NCBI GenBank assembly: GCA_005882215.1
Contig: VBCK01000123.1
Coordinates: 62,001-126,000 of the forward strand
Direction: 5' to 3'
DNA: 64,000 nucleotides
Origin: Betaproteobacteria bacterium
GTDB lineage: Bacteria > Pseudomonadota > Gammaproteobacteria > Burkholderiales > Burkholderiaceae_F
In this document: positions 56,798-64,000 of the stretch, one piece after another
Numbering within the stretch: position 1 is the stretch's first letter
Layout: each line of letters starts with the position of its first letter
Program-made: the position numbers and the translations under genes
The notes under the pieces: model-generated
Told to the model about the DNA's origin: nothing
What the model saw: only the letters and a program-made list of their open reading frames with translations
Database searches by the model: none

Positions 56798-58309
56798 ATG
56801 TCCGAATCGAACCCGCGCGACATCGAGCCGGTCCATCCGATCGTGGCCGAGCGCCGTGCCAAGCTCGCGCGCCTGCGCCAGGGCGGCCCGGCCTACCCGA
56901 ACGATTTCGTCCGCACCGACAGCGCCGCCGAGCTGCACGCGCGCCATGCCCAGGCCACCCGCGAGCAGCTCGAGCGCGAGCCGGTTCCGGTCGCGGTGGC
57001 GGGCCGCCTGATGCTCAGGCGCCTGCAAGGCAAGGTGAGCTTTGCCACGCTGCAGGACGGATCCGGACGGATCCAGCTCTTCCTGACCGACGACGACACC
57101 GGCGCCGACACGCACGAGGCCTTCCGCCACTGGGACATCGGCGACATCGTGGGCGCGCGCGGCGTGCTGTTCCGGACCAACCGCGGCGAGCTGTCGGTCC
57201 GTTGCAAGGAGCTGCGCCTGCTGGCCAAGGCGCTGCGTCCGCTTCCCGACAAGTTCCACGGGCTGGCCGACCACGAGATGCGCTACCGGCAGCGTTACGT
57301 GGACCTGATCGTGAACGAGTCCACGCGCAGGGTCTTCCAGATCCGGTCGCGCGCGGTGGCCGAGATGCGGCGCCTGATGACCGAGCAGGGCTTCCTCGAG
57401 GTCGAGACGCCGATGCTGCAGCTGATTCCGGGTGGAGCCGCCGCACGCCCGTTCGTCACGCACCACCAGGCGCTCGATGTCGACATGTATCTTCGGATCG
57501 CCCCCGAGCTGTATCTGAAGCGGCTGGTGGTGGGCGGGTTCGAACGCGTGTTCGAGATCAATCGCAATTTCCGCAACGAGGGCATCAGTCCGCGCCATAA
57601 CCCGGAATTCACGATGCTCGAGTTCTATGCGGCCTACCAGGACGTACGGTGGATGATGGACTTCACCGAGCAGCTGCTGCGCCAGACCGCGGTGGCGGCC
57701 ACCGGATCGGCAGCGCTTTCCTACCAGGGGCAGACGATCGATCTGGCGCCGAGCTTCGAGCGTCTGACGATCGCCGAGGCGATCCTCCGTCATAGCCCCG
57801 ACACTTCGGCGGCGAATCTGTCCGACCCGCGCTGGCTGCGCTCGGAGCTTGCGAGGAGGGGCGCCGAGCCGGCCCCGGGCGCCGGGGTGGGCAGCCTGCA
57901 GCTCACCTTGTTCGAGCACGTGGCCGAGGCCAGGCTGTTACAGCCGACTTTCATCATCGACTACCCGGTCGAGGTCTCGCCGCTGGCGCGCGCGTCCGAT
58001 CGGCAGCCCGACATCGCCGAACGCTTCGAGCTGTTCATCGCCGGGCGCGAGACGGCCAACGGATTTTCCGAGTTGAACGATCCGGAGGACCAGGCCGAGC
58101 GCTTCCAGCGCCAGGCGCAGGCCAAGCAGGCCGGCGACGAGGAAGCGATGTACTACGACGCCGACTACATTCGAGCCCTCGAATACGGGATGCCGCCGGC
58201 GGCCGGCTGCGGGATCGGCGTCGACCGGTTCGTGATGCTGCTGGCCGATGCACCCAGCATCCGAGACGTGATCCTGTTTCCGCACCTGCGCCCGGAGGAG
58301 CCGGTCTGA
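56798..58309 (+). CDS. lysS: Lysyl-tRNA synthetase, class II
   Basis: 503 residues from ATG 56798, 8 bases after prfB. OB-fold anticodon domain ([32 protein letters not shown]), motif 1 ([20 protein letters not shown]), motif 2 ([26 protein letters not shown]) and motif 3 ([31 protein letters not shown]). The prfB-lysS pair is very common in proteobacteria. Confidence 0.97.
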   Translation: MSESNPRDIEPVHPIVAERRAKLARLRQGGPAYPNDFVRTDSAAELHARHAQATREQLEREPVPVAVAGRLMLRRLQGKVSFATLQDGSGRIQLFLTDDDTGADTHEAFRHWDIGDIVGARGVLFRTNRGELSVRCKELRLLAKALRPLPDKFHGLADHEMRYRQRYVDLIVNESTRRVFQIRSRAVAEMRRLMTEQGFLEVETPMLQLIPGGAAARPFVTHHQALDVDMYLRIAPELYLKRLVVGGFERVFEINRNFRNEGISPRHNPEFTMLEFYAAYQDVRWMMDFTEQLLRQTAVAATGSAALSYQGQTIDLAPSFERLTIAEAILRHSPDTSAANLSDPRWLRSELARRGAEPAPGAGVGSLQLTLFEHVAEARLLQPTFIIDYPVEVSPLARASDRQPDIAERFELFIAGRETANGFSELNDPEDQAERFQRQAQAKQAGDEEAMYYDADYIRALEYGMPPAAGCGIGVDRFVMLLADAPSIRDVILFPHLRPEEPV

Positions 58310-58389
58310 CGTCCGCGCCCGCCTCCGCGTCGCACGCTCCCGCGGGCGAGCTCGCCGATCGGCTCGACCGCCTGTGGCGGGCGTGCGAG

Positions 58390-59169
58390 GTGCACGCGAA
58401 CCAGGCTGTGCCCGCCCATTGGCTGGCGCTGACGGTGGACGGCAGCAGGTGCGGATGGGTCGATCCGGACACGGCCCGCTGCCTGGTACGGCCCTCTTCG
58501 CCGTTCCAGCTGGACGGCGCGCAGCTGGCGCTGGCGCCGGATCCGGGCGACCGACCGGCCCGCTCGCGGGCGATGGACTGGGCGGCCCGGCGCCTGCGCG
58601 AGGCCGGGATCGTGCGCGAGTGGCGATCCGAACAGCTGGACGTGCACGCCGAGGACGGGCGCATCATCGCGACGATCGAGCGAGCGGCGTGCCGCGCGCT
58701 CGGTATCGAGACCCGATCGGTGCAGCTGAACGCGTTCCGGCCGGATGGATCGATGGTGGCCGCCCGGCGCGCGGCGCACAAGCTCAGCGATCCGAACCGG
58801 TGGGACAACCTGGCCGGCGGGATGATTGCCGCCGGGGAGCAGGATCATCAGGCGCTGGAGCGCGAAGCCTACGAGGAGGCCGGCCTGCGACTGGCGCAAC
58901 TGCCGCTGGTACGAGGCTCCAGACTGCGGGTGCAGCGGATGGTCGCCGAGGGGCTGATGATCGAGACGGTGCAGGTGTTCGACGTGCGCCTGCCGGGCGA
59001 TTTCGTGCCGGCCAACCAGGACGGCGAGGTTGCCGCGTTCGAAACACTGCCGGTCCAATCGGCGCTGGACGCGATCGAGCGCGGCGAGTTCACGCTGCAG
59101 GCATCGTGGGCGATGCTGGATGCGCTGCGGCGTTCCAACCGACCTTCCGGACCGGACTCAACGACTTGA
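58390..59169 (+). CDS. NUDIX hydrolase with an N-terminal DUF4743-type domain
   Basis: 259 residues from GTG 58390. The in-frame sequence continues upstream to the lysS stop without another usual start (reading GELADRLDRLWRACEV), so the true start may be a rare codon near 58306. NUDIX box: GGMIAAGEQDHQALEREAYEEAGL (GX5EX7REUXEEXGU pattern). The N-terminal part (HWLALTVDGSRCGWVDPDTA) suits enzymes that use thiamine-related or other pyrophosphates, but the substrate is unproven. Confidence 0.82.
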   Translation: MHANQAVPAHWLALTVDGSRCGWVDPDTARCLVRPSSPFQLDGAQLALAPDPGDRPARSRAMDWAARRLREAGIVREWRSEQLDVHAEDGRIIATIERAACRALGIETRSVQLNAFRPDGSMVAARRAAHKLSDPNRWDNLAGGMIAAGEQDHQALEREAYEEAGLRLAQLPLVRGSRLRVQRMVAEGLMIETVQVFDVRLPGDFVPANQDGEVAAFETLPVQSALDAIERGEFTLQASWAMLDALRRSNRPSGPDSTT

Positions 59170-59192
59170 ACGGTCGTCCGAAAAAGAATCCG

Positions 59193-60593
59193 ATGCACAA
59201 GCGGCCTGTTTCGCGGCTATTGCCGCTTGACCTGGATGCGGCGCAACGTAAACAGCTCGCCCAGGAGGCCTTCGAGGTGATCGAGCGCCTGCTGGGACGC
59301 CGCGACCACGCGCCGATCTTTGTGCCGACGCCGCCGCAATGCATCGAGGCGATGCAAGTCGCTCCGCCTGAGGGCGGCACCGAGCTGCCCGAGCTGCTGG
59401 ACCGGCTGCAGGCGGCGGCCGAGTGCGGCTGGAGCAAGGAGCACGCAGGCGACCTCGGCTTCATTCCCAACGGTGGGCTGTACAGCGGCGTGATCGCCGC
59501 AATGCTCGCCGCCGGCCTTCACTCGTTCACCGGCTCGGCGTTCGAGCAGCCCGGCCTGGTCGCGCTCGAAGAAAGCGTGCTGCGATGGCTGGGCCGCGTT
59601 TTCGGCATGCCGCCCGCCACCGAAGGCCTGCTGCTGTCGGGAGGCTCGCTCGCCAACCAGACCGCGATCGTGTGTGCGCGCGATCGGGGCGATTTCGCGC
59701 CCGATCGCAGCGTCGCCTACCTGTCGGAGCGGGCGCACCACTCGCTGCCCAAGGCCATGCACCTGTGCGGGATCCCGGCCGCATGCATTCGCTCGATTCG
59801 CGCCACCGCACCCGGCCGGATCGACACGCAGTCGCTGCTCGAGGAAGTCGAGCGCGACCGGGCGCTTGGCCGCCATCCGTGGTTGATCGTCGGCGTCGCC
59901 GGCAGTACCGACACGGGTTCGGTCGACGATCTGAGTGAACTGGCCGCGATCGCATCGCGCTGCGGCGCCTGGTTTCACGTCGACGCCGCCTACGGCGGCA
60001 TGTTCGCGCTGACCGGGCGGGGTGCGGCACGGCTGCAGGGAATCGGGGCGGCCGATTCGGTCGCCGTGAATGCCCACAAGGGACTTTTCCTGCCGTATGG
60101 CGTAGCTGCCGTGCTGGTGCGGCATCCCGGCGCGCTGGCGCGTGCGCACTCGGGGCAAGGGGCTTACATGCGTGACGTGACGCGCGTGCCCGATCTGCCC
60201 AACTATTTCGAGCTCGGGCCCGAGCTGACACGGCCGTTTCGCGGGCTCCTCCTCTGGCTGCCGCTGCATCTGCACGGCGTCGCAGGCTTCCGGCAGGCGC
60301 TCGACCGGTCCCTCGACCTCGCGCAGCAGGCGGCCGCCCGCCTTCGCGCGATACCCGGGATCGAGGTGCTGCACGAGCCGGAGCTTTCCATCGTCGCGTT
60401 CTGCGCGGCGCAAGGCGACGCGACGACGCAGCGGATCCTCGCAGTCATCAACGGATCAGGAGAGCTGCGCGTTTCCAGCACGACGCTGCACGGTCGCACC
60501 GCGATTCGGCTCGCCTTCCTGCACCCGAGGACGGGCGAGCCGCAAATCGATGCCGTCGAGGCAGCGATCCGGCGAGCGCTCGAGGCGCGCTGA
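59193..60593 (+). CDS. PLP-dependent group II decarboxylase family protein
   Basis: 466 residues, fold type I. Family marks: GFIPNGGLYSGVIAAML, SGGSLANQTAIVCARDRG, HVDAAYGG, the PLP lysine in NAHKGLFLPYG, and a C-terminal LRVSSTTLHGRTAIRLAFLHP. Relatives include aromatic-L-amino-acid and diaminobutyrate decarboxylases and decarboxylase-like proteins with altered reactions, so the substrate stays open. It is the last plus-strand gene of the recJ-prfB-lysS run, 23 bp after the NUDIX gene. Confidence 0.82.
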   Translation: MHKRPVSRLLPLDLDAAQRKQLAQEAFEVIERLLGRRDHAPIFVPTPPQCIEAMQVAPPEGGTELPELLDRLQAAAECGWSKEHAGDLGFIPNGGLYSGVIAAMLAAGLHSFTGSAFEQPGLVALEESVLRWLGRVFGMPPATEGLLLSGGSLANQTAIVCARDRGDFAPDRSVAYLSERAHHSLPKAMHLCGIPAACIRSIRATAPGRIDTQSLLEEVERDRALGRHPWLIVGVAGSTDTGSVDDLSELAAIASRCGAWFHVDAAYGGMFALTGRGAARLQGIGAADSVAVNAHKGLFLPYGVAAVLVRHPGALARAHSGQGAYMRDVTRVPDLPNYFELGPELTRPFRGLLLWLPLHLHGVAGFRQALDRSLDLAQQAAARLRAIPGIEVLHEPELSIVAFCAAQGDATTQRILAVINGSGELRVSSTTLHGRTAIRLAFLHPRTGEPQIDAVEAAIRRALEAR

Positions 60594-60602
60594 AGCGCCT
60601 CG
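60581..60602. terminator. Palindrome spanning the decarboxylase stop
   Basis: CGAGGCGC (60581-60588) and GCGCCTCG (60595-60602) form a perfect 8-bp stem with loop GCTGAA, which contains the stop codon. It lies in the 25-bp gap between two convergent genes, so it could end transcription from both sides. No T-tract. Confidence 0.4.
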
Positions 60603-60618
60603 GACGCTCGCCTGCGCG

Positions 60619-63099
<2,481 letters not shown>

Positions 63100-63203
63100 T
63101 CGCTCCTCCCAGATCGTGATCGTTATCGAGTCTTGCAATCGGCTCGAAGGGCCGCTTGGCGGGCGAGTCTAGGCGCCCCGCCCCGTGCTGTCTACCGAGG
63201 CGT

Positions 63204-63235
63204 GGGACATTTGCAATAGTGAGACAGGCGGGACA
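63204..63235. repeat. Three G(G/A)GACA words upstream of the TonB receptor
   Basis: GGGACA at 63204-63209, GAGACA at 63221-63226 and GGGACA at 63230-63235 lie in direct orientation in the 162-bp gap between the receptor and the aminotransferase gene. Such arrays occur at some insertion-sequence ends and as repeated protein-binding sites; which applies is unknown. Confidence 0.3.
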
Positions 63236-63261
63236 GAACCGCCGACGTCTGCCTGCGAAGC

Positions 63262-64000
63262 CTAGGAGCGTCGCCTCTTGAGCGCTTTGCCGTCGGCTTC
63301 GGGATTGGAATCGATGGTGCGGTGCGCGCTTCGATCCAGTGCACGCGACAGGCGCTGCACCGCGACGTCGAGCTCGGCCGGTGCGGCCGTTGCGAACGAC
63401 AAGCGCAGAGTCGATCGATCCGGGGCATCCGAGTAGAAGGCGCTGCCCGGAACGAAGATCATTCCCTCTTCCATGGCGTGACGCAACACGTCGGACGCGT
63501 CGAACCCCTCGTTCAGCCGCGCCCAGAGGAACATCCCGCCCTCGGGTCGGTTGAAAACGATCCGCTGACCCAGATGGCGGGTCAGCGCGGCTGCGAGCGC
63601 TTCATTGCGTTCGCGGTAAGCGGCCTGGATCGAGGGCAGTCGAGCTTCGAGGCGGCCGCTGGCAAGATACTTGGCGGCAACTTCCTGCGTGAGGGTGGAC
63701 GAGTGCAGGTCCATGCCTTGCTTGCAGATGACGGCCTGTTCGCGGACCGCCGGCGGCAGCACCACCCAGCCGAGCCGAAGGCCCGGCGCCACGATCTTCG
63801 AGAGCGTGGAAAGGTACCCGCACCAGTGCGCGCTACCCGGCACCTCCGGGCAGAGCGCAATCACGGGCACGACGCTGGTGCCGAACGAGCGAAGCTCGCC
63901 GTACGGATCGTCTTCGAGCACGAAGACCTTGCGTGCGACAGCGGTTCGCAGAAGCCGCAATCGGCGCTCGCGGGTCAGCGTAGCGCCGCTGGGATTCGCA
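63262..64000 (-). CDS. PLP-dependent aminotransferase (class I/II), 5' end cut by window
   Basis: About 245 residues visible, open past the right edge with ANPSGATLTRERRL, the substrate/PLP block of class I/II aminotransferases. Other marks: VLEDDPYGELR (PLP aspartate region), the PLP lysine in YLSTLSKIVAPGLRLGWV, and PEGGMFLWARL. The tail matches the 2-aminoadipate/valine-pyruvate type and the aminotransferase half of MocR regulators; whether a DNA-binding domain precedes it cannot be seen. It lies upstream of the TonB receptor on the same strand. Confidence 0.85.
   Translation of the reverse strand, partial: ANPSGATLTRERRLRLLRTAVARKVFVLEDDPYGELRSFGTSVVPVIALCPEVPGSAHWCGYLSTLSKIVAPGLRLGWVVLPPAVREQAVICKQGMDLHSSTLTQEVAAKYLASGRLEARLPSIQAAYRERNEALAAALTRHLGQRIVFNRPEGGMFLWARLNEGFDASDVLRHAMEEGMIFVPGSAFYSDAPDRSTLRLSFATAAPAELDVAVQRLSRALDRSAHRTIDSNPEADGKALKRRRS

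Overview
The window is GC-rich chromosomal DNA from a betaproteobacterium, most likely of the order Burkholderiales. The evidence is gene order: rpsF-priB-rpsR-rplI-dnaB, the chain ndk-rlmN-pilF-rodZ-ispG-hisS-yfgM-bamB-der-hfq-hflX-hflK-hflC-hisZ-purA, and infC-rpmI-rplT-pheS-pheT-ihfA-merR followed by surE-pcm-nlpD-rpoS. No species can be named from sequence alone. Nearly all the DNA is coding and most genes are housekeeping.

Layout. (1) 1-1.6 kb, accessory edge: the end of a phage lysis cassette (nested Rz/Rz1-type spanins), a broken phoH-like scrap and a sirtuin. (2) 1.7-10.1 kb, minus strand: an outer-membrane barrel protein, an MFS transporter, dnaB, rplI, rpsR, an rpsF/priB fusion, rlmB and an RNase R gene with a perfect internal duplication. 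(3) 10.1-10.7 kb: tRNA-Leu, a relic of an IS66-type transposase and a small unknown gene. (4) 10.8-27.3 kb, minus strand: one long gene chain from ndk down to a phosphoribosyltransferase, joining nucleotide metabolism, outer-membrane assembly, cell shape, isoprenoid synthesis, histidine tRNA charging, Hfq and the HflKC protease modulator. (5) 27.5-40.8 kb, minus strand: rlmD, a PolB-like exonuclease, rpoS-nlpD-pcm-surE, tRNA-Pro, ihfA, pheT, a broken pheS, rplT, rpmI, infC, thrS and tRNA-Val. (6) 40.9-52.8 kb: an olsB-like acyltransferase and mtfA on the plus strand; relA, an amino-acid permease, a hydrolase, comEC, tatD and lolD/lolC on the minus strand. (7) 52.9-60.6 kb, plus strand: an uncharacterised gene, recJ, prfB with its programmed frameshift, lysS, a NUDIX hydrolase and a PLP decarboxylase. 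(8) 60.6-64 kb, minus strand: a TonB-dependent receptor and the end of a PLP aminotransferase.

The most striking signals are three rearrangements inside core genes: a 429-bp perfect in-frame tandem duplication of the S1-domain part of rnr; a deletion that fuses the start of rpsF to the end of priB; and a deletion with frameshift in the middle of pheS, normally essential. Either the lineage carries unusual structural lesions or the assembly is locally wrong; read mapping or PCR across the three junctions would decide. No CRISPR array, toxin-antitoxin pair, defence island or complete new multi-gene system was recognised. Smaller signals include a palindromic repeat at the 3' ends of ispG and rlmD, an ATC start codon for infC and remnants of mobile DNA beside tRNA-Leu and next to the phage genes.
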